Positions 8,592 to 19,157 are shown, counted from the first letter of the stretch. The stretch is 21,642 nucleotides of DNA from Stramenopiles sp. TOSAG23-2 (GCA_900128395.1 LT649534.1:1-21642); one strand, 5' to 3'. Made by a program: numbers and translations. The notes: generated by a model from the letters alone, not told the origin.

Positions 8592-11500
8592 TTAACTTAA
8601 TTTAGATTTTTTAATTGGGGCTTTGTTATCACCATCCGTTTTATCATTACTATTAATATTACCACCGCTATTTGCTGAACTGTTACTATCGTCTGTTTCC
8701 ATGGCATTTGCAGTATTTGCATTGTTATTAGTTAGCCCACTAATTTTTATACATGTTGCTAAATGTTTTTTCAAATATGCTGCCTGATATGTTTTTGAGC
8801 AATTTGGGCACTTTTTTCTCTTGCCCTTAAATGGCTTAGGTCCCGGCTTGCGCTTAGGTCCCGGCTTGCGCCTAGGGCCTGACTTTCGCTTGGTACCAGA
8901 CTTTTCGTTGGGTGGTGCGTAAGGCAAATATATATTACCACTTACAGATATCTTTATTGCCAGTTCCTTTTTTGATTTCTTACTGTCATTAACGATAGAT
9001 TTTAGCATCTCGTTCAAAATTCGCTTCACAACCGGCTTTGGGTTCTTTTGGCGTTCCATTTTTTGTTCCCATTTTTTCCACGCGTCGATTAGTTGCTTTT
9101 TCTTAGTAGCTGCCATTTTTAGATAGGCGTTCTTAGCATCTTTTGGCAAGCTATTATCCCAAATTAGCTTTGCCATGTTTTTTTCTAATTTAATACCACC
9201 TACTGCCATCGTTCCCCTTTGTTTCGCAAAAAAGTAGTCAAATCCCGTATATGTGTCAACGTTTTTCCGTGGTTTTTCGCCTTTTGGGCAGGGATTAATA
9301 CAATTTATATGACCCCCCTGACCCAAATAAAGCACGTAAAGATTTCCCCAAATTTTCATTTGTACCATTTCAGTTTTCAGCCATGGTTCTTTCGCTGGAT
9401 CACTCAATTTGTTGTAATCATTTTTAAGCTTTTTCTCCAAATGCCTCCTCGTTTTCCCAGGATTATGGGCTTCAGCTTGTTTGATTTGTGCCTGTACATA
9501 CAGTTCTCGTGCAGTTGGTGGATTAGGCTTTAAATGCGCAAACGGGTCAAATGTTTCCTTTTCAACCACTTCTTCGTGTTTGCCTTTTTTTGATCTACCT
9601 CGACCTCGGTTCGTGCCTCGCCTCTTGTTTCTTTTTCTGCGCTTGGCCTCCTCCTCCTCTATTTTCTCCACCTTGTCAAGAATTGAAAAAACTACGCGAG
9701 TTACATCTGCTAGCACAAGATCATCCCAACTTCGATTTGGTTCAGTTGCTCCGTTTGCAACCCGTTCTTCCCAGTCGGGGGCAACCTTCGTATACGTGAA
9801 ATGCGGGGCTATATACTGGCTAATATTTGGGCTTGCACTACAAATATAACAATCGTGCTTTGGATCTAGTAATAAGTAATGTATTTTTATTCGTCGGAGA
9901 TGATTAATTTCCAATTTGGGCGATAGCTTACCAGATTCAAGCCGCGTACGTTTTGGCAGCAATGTTGGAGTCGTATCTATTTGTCCATTCTGAATTTCAC
10001 CAGGTTCAAGGATATTTGTTACTTCTACTTCCATCCAAGCACCTTTCATAGTGACAGCATCAAAAAAATCACCAACTTTCAATATATTAAGGTCTAACTC
10101 AGCTACCTCGTAATTATACGCAGCTTTCTTTTCACTAGCAGATGTGGATTCCTCAGGAACATCACATCGTGAATGTTTTGGGTCGTATGGCTTCATATGG
10201 CAACAATAAAATTTGTCGGGTAACATGCTTACCGTAATATGTGGAGGAACTTTCCTCCACTTTTGGCAAGTCGTGATCTCACACTGAACCCATTCTACAT
10301 CTGGCATTTCAGGTGGGTCGGGAATTTCGTCTTCTTCCTCCTCATCATCGCTACTGCTACTGCTACTGCTACTGCTACTGCTATCGTTCTCATTCCATTC
10401 CTCGGGGTTTCGTATATTGGATTCTTTCAATGTTTGAATTAATTCCCCAATAACTTTATCCCCAACTTTCGAAAAGTCTTCTGAATTATCCGTAACTATT
10501 TCCTGTTTTAGATTTTCATTTATCATAGTATCTAGTATAGGACTACCAAACAGTCGTGTAGGCGGTGGTGGCGGTGGCCATTCTGTCGACTTTTTAGGAT
10601 TTACGTAAGGAAATGCACGTCGAACTTCATGTGGCCATGGGCGCAATCGCCTCTCTGGGTCGCTTAAATGTGCAATTAATAATTCACGGGCACCGTTCTC
10701 TAAATGATAATGCTTCCTTTGCGGCTTTAGTCTTTTTGCTTTTTTTGATCTTCCCCGCTTTTTTTTCGGTTTTTTTGATGGATTCAGAAAGCTAAGGTCG
10801 GTACTATTTGTACTCGTCATCATCGTTGGAGAACCCTTGGTAGATTCATGAAGCATTGGTTTGTACATGATTGCTTTTGAGCCATTTGCCAGAGACCAAT
10901 TGAGTTCCAATACATTAACACCATCCATACGCGGCAATAATAATTTAGCTTTACCCATCGTGGTATTTATTTGGTACTCTTCCTCACTGATCAGATTGTC
11001 GTTCGTAGTTTCCTCTTCAATTGCTTCTTTATCCATCTTGTCTTCATCCACCACCAGTTTGCTTGTGCCACGCTTTACAAATGCACTATCAATATCAGGT
11101 AAAACTATTGAACCACATAATTGCGGCTTTGGCATGGCCTGGTCTAACCAACCTAACAAAACCTCAGAAACCGACGTCTTCTCTGTAGCTGCATTTGCAA
11201 TTGATTCATCCGTTTTTAAATCACCTCCGTCCATTTCGTCGTCAATATCATCTAGGAGAGAGTACTGAGAAACATACAAACGATCTAGCCATGGCTCATT
11301 TGGAACGAAAAATACACGAGTATGCTCATACATTGCCAAAAGATCAACAGCTCTGATAAGATTTTCCTCAAATTGTCCATCATTATCCTCTTCGATTTCA
11401 GGCAACTCCATCAAGAATTGTCGAAAATTTTTCAATTTGCTCCGGAGACTTTCCATGTCACTTGGATCGTTTGATTTGAGCAATTGTCTAATCCCACCAA

Positions 11501-14500
11501 TACCTTTTGGTACAGGCCCATCTATGAAGTTTTCAGGAACCTTCAACAAATCGAAATCCTTCGCTGGGTTTTCTATTTTATCCTTGGCTTCCTTCAGCAA
11601 AGCTGGAATATTCCACGTTGTTTCGCGTGTCTGGAAATTCCAATAATACGGAAATCCATTGTTATTAAACGCTTTATACCACACTTGAATTTTCGAAATG
11701 TATGAATTTTCAATATTGAATGTTGTTGCAATTCGCTTTATGATGGATTTTTCTCCGCTCCAAATAATCTCAATCGCTTCAGATTCCCCCACACGCCTTA
11801 TTGGGGCTGGTAAATTCATAGTTTCCTTCTGATCAATTAGATCAGTATTTTTGTTGCTATCCTTTTTCCTTATTCGCCTAATCTTTGAGAATGGTACGAT
11901 GGCATTTGGGTTGCCTTCATCATGAAAAAATTCCACATTACACGTATTATCTTCGTAAACATGTAATACTTTTACTTTATACCAATCTGGATATAGTTCA
12001 TTCGCATCTACCCCAGGCCATCTAGATTCTACAATATCACCGACCCAATAATCTTCATTGATACTCATTTGATCAATTCGGCTTCGAAGTTTGTGCTCGA
12101 CCTTATTCAAAGTAATTACCAAATTTGTCAATCGCTGCTCCAAAACTCCTTGGGCCTGTACCTCATCCCACGGTTGCTTATCAACTTGCGGTCCATCTTT
12201 ATCAGTTGTACTTGGCTTAATATTGTGTTCATCTTGTGTGCTCTTATTGATAACTATTCCATTCTTTGCTATTAGTTCTTTCTTCGGCTCATCCTTAGCC
12301 GTATTTTCATTAGAGTTTGATGATTTTTTTCTACCCCGTTTAAGCTTTTTCTTTTTCTTCTTCCCTGCTGTGCAACGCGGGCAATACCAATGTCCTTCAG
12401 GAACTTTTGTCAGTTTCGGAGTTAAGCAATACATATGATACTCTTTGTCGCATTCATCACATATTAACATTTTATCATGGTTTACATCTTTTCTGCAAAC
12501 AACACAACCTTTACTATTTTGGAAGGTTGGCCAAGGCAAATATTCAATTCTTTCATTTGCAAGTAACAATTTCTCAGCCTCTCCATCGCGATATCGTACC
12601 GTATGTTTTTGCGTCTCTGCATCATATTTTTCAACATATCCATCATACCATGTTTGATCTGTTGGCCAATAAAGCTTCACGGGACGTCCTACAAGCTCTT
12701 CTCCGACTTCAATTTCCTGATTCAGTTTTTTTGCATGCTGCTCTTGATTTAACGCCATGGAACTCCCACTAACAGCTTCCTCAACGGCGGCCCTTGCCGC
12801 GGCTTCCTGTGCTGCTGCTACGTTGACTCCATGTTTCTTTGCATTTTCCATCAATTGTGTCTTTCTCTTCATAATTTGTTTTCTTAGATGCTGAGGTAAT
12901 TTCTTTCTTTCAAATTCAGCAAAACGTATGCAAATTGAGGCATAGCGAACCATCCATGATGGAAAACCACCTAACGAATTTTTACCCAGCCCATGCCTAA
13001 CAATTCGATTTAAATGTTTTTGTTCTATCGGTACATTGACATATTCACTTGCATTCTGCTTTTTGCTATTTTCGGTATCATCATATTCATCTGATGCTGC
13101 CTCGACGATCATTGCCATCCGATGCAAAGTTGTATGATGTCTATCCAAAACACCTCGATAAGCCTTATCTGCGGTACAATACAAAAAGGCGCCACGACAT
13201 CTTGGAAAACCGCATAGGCATACAGCAGCTTTAAATTCTTCTAGTGAATCTGTAACACAATTGTAATCTTGGGTTAATTCTTCACCTGGCATGATATCAC
13301 GTAACGCACGCAAAGCTATGGTATATCGACCATTGACAACAGCAACAGATGATGCTAAATTTGGGGTACAACTGTGACTTGTACGACTACAAAAATTTCC
13401 TTTACGCGAGGCATCTACATATAGAATATCGTAACCACCTTTACAAATTGGATTACGGGGAAGTTCTAAACGTATATTCCAAAATTCAGGAAGAATAATT
13501 TTCCCACCATTTTCTTTCATTTTTTGTCTACGTTTTTCCTCTGCTTCTGCCTCTTTTCGCTCCCAGAGCCATGGTGGGTAAAGTTCACCTACATAGGAAT
13601 TCACGTAAGTGCCACGTTTGATCCCTTCTTTTAAGTTTGGATGAACAATTACTCCATTTCCTTTTGGGTGCACCATAAAATAATGACGTCCCCCCCATTC
13701 TCTATATGCTTCATATAGTGCCTTTACTGCCGTCAAAATTTTAACATTTGAAATATCCTTCACACCGAAAACTTTTTTTCGCTTACTGCGAACACTTATA
13801 TATTTCTTACTTTTCGTTATGGAAGACGAACCCTTCTGCATTTCTGTCTCCTTCTTGCATATCGTCTCATATTTTCCTCTTAATCCACGCAATGCGTGTC
13901 TGATGTCATATGATATATCATCCTCTTGAGCATTTAATGCAGGTAACAAAATGCGGGTGACGAATAATGGGCGTTCCTCTTTTGTCAGTCTTCTTTCTCT
14001 CGGATCTACTTCACGCAAGACTATATCTATGTTTTTCCGCGTAAAGGAATCAATCCCCCATACATTTGTTTCCATAACGTGCGATTCGTGTTTCATTGGC
14101 TCCCAGGTTTCATCTTTTGATACACCTTCCCATAAAACTTCTGAGCCGGGAATTATATCCCCAGCAGGTAAAATCCAATACGAAGACTTTTTAGGATCGT
14201 TATCAGGAGATAAATTGTCTTTAAGAATACTGTTGTCTGTCTGAACATCCAGTTTCTTCATCAGCATTGCAGCTTCTTCTGCAGACACCTCATTGTTTGG
14301 TACATAATCTTCTAATGGTATATATGTTGTTTTCTCAAATGGCTTTTTGATCCAATTTTGCATTGCAGGTTCCCTATTTTCACGCTTCACTTGTGACATG
14401 AGTTCAATTACATACGCCACTCTTAACTCCTCGTCATCTCTTTCTTTTTGCTTGTCAATCACTTCTGTTCCAAACTTTTTCAATCTTTTTGCCTGCGTAT

Positions 14501-15606
14501 ATATATCACCAACTACTTTTTCTTGCTCCGGAAATACTGCCATTGCATTTCCAATCATTAAATTAAAATCATGGCGAAATGCTTCCCAATCGATTTCTTT
14601 TACAATAATATTACTTCTTCTAAATTTTCTTCTCTTGATGTTCATCGTTAATTCATTATCATTTTTGTCACTGTCTTCTTTTTTGTCATTGTTCTCATTT
14701 TTGTCCATGTTGCCATTATTATCATTATTATTATTATTATTATCATTATAATCATCATCATTTTTGATAGCCTTGTTGTTGCCACTATGATCGTTATCAT
14801 CATCAAGTTTACTCTCTGACTGTCTCTCTCCATTAATACTGTTATCATCACTATCGCTGCTAGGTTCAGATTCATATCCTGGTAATTCCATCGTTTGTTT
14901 TTCTTCCTCAGTCCGAATGGAACTTGGAGGCAACCATTCATCAAATTTAGATTGCCACTTTTGAAAATGAACTTTAATTCTATTCTTTTCCCTATCAAGT
15001 TCCAATACTTTTGCTTTGTATTCTTTTTTATCTCTTTCCGATGTTGCATAAACCAAGATGCCTTCCTTCCAAATCAGCTGTCTAAGCTCCATTTTTTCTT
15101 TTTTCTTTCGCTCAGAGGCCAAAAATGAAATCTTTGAATAAACATGATTTTCAACATTCTTACGCATTGTCCCTAAATCCATAGGTTTATCAATATTTAT
15201 GGTATACGCCTTCAATTTGCAAGGTTCATGAAAATGGCCATAACGATCTTGTTTCATTAATCTATCTACAGCTTTAGACATTTTCGTTATATGTGATTCG
15301 AACAATTTTTTTCTCTTCAAAATTTGTTCTTGTTGTTCTTCAACAGTAGCAGATAGAGCTACACTCCTAAGTAAAAGCTGCTTTGACGGAGACGCAATAG
15401 AATCTTGAATTTTTTTTTCAACTTCTGCAGCTTTTGCAAGCGCTTTCTTTCGTTTCACCTTTCTCTTTTCTGCTGCATCTTTCTTTTTCATTAGTGTCCT
15501 TAGTTTTTCACTCTCCGAGCTATTGTCCATCGACATTCTGTTATTATTAACATTGTTACTACTATTATTATCAGAATTATTAGTAAAACCACTAATATTA
15601 TTATTA

Positions 15607-15704
<98 letters not shown>

Positions 15705-15878
15705 GCTAGTAGTAGCAGTAGTAGTTGTAGTAGTAGTAGTTGTTGTTGTTGTTGTTGTTGTTGTTAATAAATTAAATCGAATATCATTATTATCATTATC
15801 AACATCCATGTTCATTGAATTATCTGGAACAGGTGAAACTGTATGTATGTTTGACGATGTGTCCAAGTCTACTTCCAT
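8592..15878 (-). CDS. ATXR3/SDG2-type SET-domain histone lysine methyltransferase with multiple chromatin readers
   Basis: A 2428-residue intronless frame; a TAA lies nine bases upstream of the ATG. Likely a nuclear H3K4-type methyltransferase. Domains by approximate residue: Thr/Asn runs 38-96; first half of a bromodomain 188-250 (INIDKPMDLGTMRK); Tudor-knot 268-322; Asp/Asn-rich linker 340-410; second half of the bromodomain 428-475 (DFNLMIGNAMAVF); SET 727-905 with SRTSHSCTPN, GEELTQDYN and post-SET CLCGFPRCRG; ATXR3-like extension 957-1000 (LGGFPSWMVRYA); Tudor-like 1062-1107; PHD finger 1123-1170; Tudor-like 1277-1334; WW 1398-1426; CW zinc finger 1862-1909 (WVQCEITTCQKWRKVP); Tudor-like about 1932-2010; two HMG-box-like segments 2118-2179 and 2205-2274; AT-hook-like RKPGPKRKPGPK about 2325-2352; C2HC finger 2356-2376. 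The SET region and its extension closely resemble plant SDG2/ATXR3, a major H3K4 trimethyltransferase. Substrate specificity here is inferred. Confidence 0.93.
15600..15765. repeat. Compound trinucleotide microsatellite in methyltransferase N terminus
   Basis: On the plus strand a TTA/ATT run (about 15600-15704) passes into AGT repeats (about 15706-15740) and then TGT/GTT repeats (about 15738-15765). On the coding strand these are AAT codons (poly-Asn), then mostly ACT and ACA codons (poly-Thr). Two Asp codons break the Asn tract. This is a typical slippage-prone site and probably length-polymorphic. Confidence 0.9.
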
Positions 15879-16320
15879 CTTTATTGGTTAAATTATATCC
15901 TACAAATAACAATATTATTATTAGTAGTAGTAGTATACAAAAATGTGTTTATATCGAATCAAAAAATCAAAAATATTATTTTTCTTTACTATCCAAGGAA
16001 AATCAACGTGCAAATGTGTAACAAGGTCAAATACCACTTGCTTCGTAGATATGCTGGGTATCAATGTATTTTTCTTTTGTATAAATTTGTGTTGTCAGTG
16101 TAATTAATGATTACTTCTAAAATAGATTTATATTTAAATATATTTGAATTATTAATAGATATTCTTATATGCTATTATAATCAATTCAATCAATGGTGCA
16201 ATGATGATGGAACTAGCTTTTGACCATTTTTCATAAGCTTTGTTTTGACCTGCTGCTGTACAGTACTGATATAATAGTTTTACGAGCGACAGCATAGTGT
16301 ATAAATTTATATAGATCTAA

Positions 16321-16363
16321 TACTACCAGGTAGTATCTAGTATTATACTAAAATAGTATAATA
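16321..16363. repeat. Two adjacent inverted repeats
   Basis: TACTACC and GGTAGTA flank a single A (16321-16335). Next, TATTATACTA (16341-16350) and its exact complement TAGTATAATA (16354-16363) flank AAA. Both are perfect. They lie about 200 bp upstream of the EF-hand start. Function is unknown. Confidence 0.7.
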
Positions 16364-16378
16364 ATACATAGACTAGAT

Positions 16379-16393
16379 TTATTATAATACTAT
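16379..16393. repeat. Intergenic motif TTATTATAATACTAT, copy 2
   Basis: Identical 15-mer to 4657-4671, located just downstream of the hairpin cluster in this divergent gap. Confidence 0.45.
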
Positions 16394-16560
16394 TATTACC
16401 AGGCTACCACACCAGTACAGGTATTATTATTACAACAATAAATCGGCAGTTATACATAGAAAAACAACGTATATGCATTTAAAACATTGATACAGCATAT
16501 GTATATATTTAAAAAGTCCAGTAAAGACATTATAAAGTACGGCTATTAGAGGTATTAAGT

Positions 16561-17327
16561 ATGTATGGAAGTAAATATGATAAGGGAGATTACGTTTCCC
16601 ATAAAAGATATGTTTTTTGGGAAGAAGATCATCATTGTAAGTATGAGTTGTTAATAATCCTTGTTTAAGCATTTAGTTGTTACTAACTATAACTAACAAC
16701 GTTATATATACCATCTTTAAACTGTTTACTATAAAAACAGTGACACAGAAGAATCTACAATATTTGCATAAACGATTCTTACAATTAGGTGCTAAAGCAG
16801 GGAAGGGGCAAATCGATCTAAAAAGGCATCCTCCTGCTCTGACAGAGGAACCATCTTGTGACAATATATTTGAAGCAGGGTTTAAGACCACTTCCTCTAA
16901 AAAGCTGGATTTCAAAAATTTTATAAATCTTTTCCAACAATTTATACCATACACTGGAATGTGGATGGACAAAGATGGTATAACCCACAAAAAGAGCGGT
17001 AAATTTAAACCAACGCCAAAATTACAAAAGCTAAAATGGGTATATGCAATAATTTGCGACCAGGCAGGTAGTTCCGATAAGAAATTAACAGCGACACAAC
17101 TGCGATCACTTTTTAAAGACTTTTTAGACCCAGGCTATGTCTCGCAACACCCTAAATCATTAATCCAGGCTGCTAAAGAAGTAATCGAGGAGGTTGCAAC
17201 AAAGAAAGGTGCACATTTTATAACAGAAAAAGAATTCATAACATATGTAGAGGGTGTTATGGGGAATTACGATGAGGTGCTACAAGTCCATTTAGACAGC
17301 GTTTCTAGTGGTGCTAAATCTATGTAA
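16561..17327 (+). CDS. Calcineurin-B-like EF-hand protein, two exons (16561-16636, 16741-17327)
   Basis: The downstream exon alone has no ATG near its 5' end. Joining an upstream exon with ATG at 16561 (first 25 codons plus one base) across a GTAAGT...ACAG intron restores a clean frame giving ...EEDHH-LTQKNLQYLHKRFLQLG. The spliced product has 220 residues. The LTQKNLQYLHKRFLQLG segment resembles the first helix of calcineurin B and related EF-hand proteins, and KLKWVYAIICDQAGSSDKKL with ITEKEFITYVEGV resembles the third and fourth EF-hands. The calcium loops lack most acidic ligands, so binding may be weak or lost. It could be a regulatory subunit or a degenerate calcium sensor. The partner is unknown; the PP1-like gene next door is only a positional neighbour. 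It ends with tandem stops TAA TAG. The family call is moderate; the splice model is well supported by frame and signals. Confidence 0.75.
16637..16740 (+). other. Intron of EF-hand gene (104 bp)
   Basis: Donor GTAAGT at 16637-16642 and acceptor ACAG ending at 16740. A perfect TACTAAC branch-point-like heptamer lies at 16681-16687 and a second AACTAAC at 16691-16697. Splicing joins codon TT-G, giving Leu, and keeps the downstream frame. In-frame stops inside the intron make it obligatory for the upstream ATG. Confidence 0.8.
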
Positions 17328-17803
17328 TAGAGAAAATAACATAACACACACATACAACATAAATAGTGCAATACTCGTATCGTGTGCAATTATATGTATC
17401 ATACATATATTAATATTTAATTTTAAAAAAATATACGAATTCGTACCTTGAAGGATGTGTGTGAATGAATATATATAATGTAATTTGATATTTAATTTTT
17501 AAAAAATATACGAATTCATACCTTGAAAATATTTTTCTATGATATTATTTTTTAAAACCCAATCACTCCTATCAACACACACGTTAATCGCTTCTTTTAT
17601 CAGATGCGCGCACATATCATATATATGCATATCAATATTTTTTATATTTTTCGTACATACGACGAATATATATATATATATCATATATTATATACGAGTA
17701 TATAATATAAAATATGTTATAAAAAATTTATATTTTTACTCGCATGCGTATAATACTATCATGTACATATACAAACTTTCTGATTATTGTTCCCTTTAAT
17801 TTT
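17328..17803. other. Convergent 3' region, EF-hand gene / PP1 gene
   Basis: This 476-bp AT-rich stretch lies between two converging genes and holds both 3' untranslated regions. It contains a 40-bp imperfect direct repeat (separate entry) and an AT dinucleotide run (17666-17681). Open frames here are low complexity and not credible. Confidence 0.55.
17413..17527. repeat. Direct repeat, 2 x 40 bp, 75 bp apart
   Basis: The unit at 17413-17452 recurs at 17488-17527 with 38 of 40 bases identical. Both units contain ATATACGAATTC followed by TACCTTGAA. In the first unit TACGAATTCGTA is a perfect 12-bp palindrome; one substitution breaks it in the second. They lie in the convergent 3' region. Confidence 0.9.
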
Positions 17804-18805
17804 TCACTTATAATAATTTCCAGGTCGTCTATCTAAACTTGGTTTTATGATTTTAAAGGAGCATACCATTTCCTCATCAATTGTCATAATTCCTCCTGCA
17901 TTATCAAATTCTCCGCAATAATTGGGAGCTGAAAATATTGTTACTAGATTTCTATTTGCATGGAATTCGTATCCATCTTCAACTACTTGGTGTCCTCGAA
18001 CTATTAAAGATAAATCGAACTGTTTATTAAATTCTTTGATGACTTGATAACCGAAAACGTACGAGACGCCTCTATCACTTTCAGCCCATCCAGATACATC
18101 AGGATCTGGATCAGCCCACATTAAATCACACATTAAACCATAATCTGGAGTTGAAGATGGCCTTTCAAGTTTGTTTATTTGTTGTATATCATATAACTCC
18201 GGGGATATACCGCCATGCATGCATAGGATTTGCTGCTCTACCAAAGCTGCTACTGGCATACAATTAAATACTCCAGCGAACGTTTTCCAAAGCCGTGGTG
18301 TATAACGCCTTTTACACTCGTCATAAAAACCATATATTCTGTTAATTGAAGAGTCTTCATGGTTACCCCTAAGTAAATAAAAGTCAGTTGGGTATTTGAT
18401 CTTGTAGCACAGCAATAAACAAATTGTTTCAATGCTTTGATCTGCTCGATCTACGTAGTCACCCAAAAACAAATAACGTTTGTTTGGTGGAAAACCACAT
18501 ACCTCAAAAATTTTTAATAAATCATAAAATTGTCCATGGGTATCTCCACATATAATTAAAGGTGCTGTTGTTTCCGCCAACATTGGCTGTTTCATAAACG
18601 TATTTCTTGCTAAGAAACACAATTTTTCTATATCTGACAATTCAAAATTAATTAAAGTTCGTGGTTTTGCATTGCGCCCTGTCAGTAGTTTTGCAAGTAT
18701 GGTGTCAACTAATACTTCATCTTCTGTCTTCGCACCACTCTTTTCTTTTACACCATTTGCTGTGCTATTTGTTATTTCTACATTATTTTCGACAGCTTCA
18801 GACAT
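17804..18805 (-). CDS. Serine/threonine protein phosphatase, divergent PP1 catalytic subunit
   Basis: A 333-residue PPP-family phosphatase closest to PP1, as shown by [15 protein letters not shown] (154-168), LWKTF and [13 protein letters not shown] (292-304). By analogy with PP1 all metal-binding residues are present: D88 and H90 (GDTHG), D116 (GDYVDR), N148 (RGNHE), H197 (MHGG) and H272 (RGHQ). The catalytic histidine H149 and the phosphate-contacting R120 and R245 are also kept. Several near-invariant positions differ: GDIHG is GDTHG, GDYVDRG is GDYVDRA, RGNHECAS is RGNHEDSS, and RAHQ is RGHQ. It is therefore probably a specialised paralogue, not the main housekeeping PP1, but likely active. 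The N-terminal 30 residues are variable and polar. The frame is complete with no intron, and the stop is TGA. Confidence 0.95.
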   Translation of the reverse strand: MSEAVENNVEITNSTANGVKEKSGAKTEDEVLVDTILAKLLTGRNAKPRTLINFELSDIEKLCFLARNTFMKQPMLAETTAPLIICGDTHGQFYDLLKIFEVCGFPPNKRYLFLGDYVDRADQSIETICLLLCYKIKYPTDFYLLRGNHEDSSINRIYGFYDECKRRYTPRLWKTFAGVFNCMPVAALVEQQILCMHGGISPELYDIQQINKLERPSSTPDYGLMCDLMWADPDPDVSGWAESDRGVSYVFGYQVIKEFNKQFDLSLIVRGHQVVEDGYEFHANRNLVTIFSAPNYCGEFDNAGGIMTIDEEMVCSFKIIKPSLDRRPGNYYK

Positions 18806-19092
18806 TGTGCTTCACACTGTCCTATCTATGTATATGCGAGACGCCTATTTTATATGTATATAAACGGTCAAGTGTATATTGATATACTTATATAAACAGA
18901 TATGTATGTGTATATAATTTATTAAATATCAATCCTTACTTATACCAATATTTATATATACTACGTACAATGTATATATGTATATTTTATATATATATTT
19001 GTATATATGCATCGTATTCATTCTATATTTTGTTTTATCCACCCCACCACACACACACACCAACAAACTGGCAAACAACCGAATAGTATATT

Positions 19093-19124
19093 TAGCATGC
19101 TAGTACTAATAAAAGGATAAAAGG
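19093..19124. repeat. Diffuse duplicated module, copy 1
   Basis: TAGCATGCT (19093-19101), then AATAAAAGG and AAAAGG elements to 19124, preceded at about 40 bp by a CA microsatellite. The same order recurs at 19434-19462, 341 bp downstream, also preceded by a CA run. Identity is imperfect. Confidence 0.5.
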
Positions 19125-19140
19125 GCTTATTACATTTTAT

Positions 19141-19157
19141 TATAGTATTATACTATA
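19141..19157. repeat. AT-rich perfect hairpin
   Basis: TATAGTAT and ATACTATA flank a single T. It is related in sequence to the TAATACTAT elements at 4657-4685 and 16341-16393. Confidence 0.5.

Larger units (their letters stand above)
15879..16560. other. Divergent promoter region, methyltransferase / EF-hand gene
   Basis: This 682-bp gap lies between divergent starts. It contains a TAG-trinucleotide run (15921-15933), a perfect 7-bp inverted repeat TACTACC-A-GGTAGTA (16321-16335), a perfect 10-bp hairpin (16341-16363), and the shared 15-mer at 16379-16393. I see no open frame or RNA gene of note. An in-frame TAA at 16522-16524 precedes the EF-hand start. Confidence 0.55.

Noticed and set aside
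12091-12438. Plus-strand frames of 70-135 residues across the methyltransferase gene
   Set aside because: They overlap a strongly supported coding region with recognisable domains and have no family resemblance themselves.
15523-15891. Plus-strand open frame with long Leu and Val runs
   Set aside because: It is the complement of the Asn/Thr microsatellite in the methyltransferase gene; low-complexity shadow.
17539-17799. Plus-strand 86-residue frame in the convergent 3' region
   Set aside because: Low-complexity Ile/Tyr/Ser product from AT-rich DNA containing an AT dinucleotide run; not credible as a gene.
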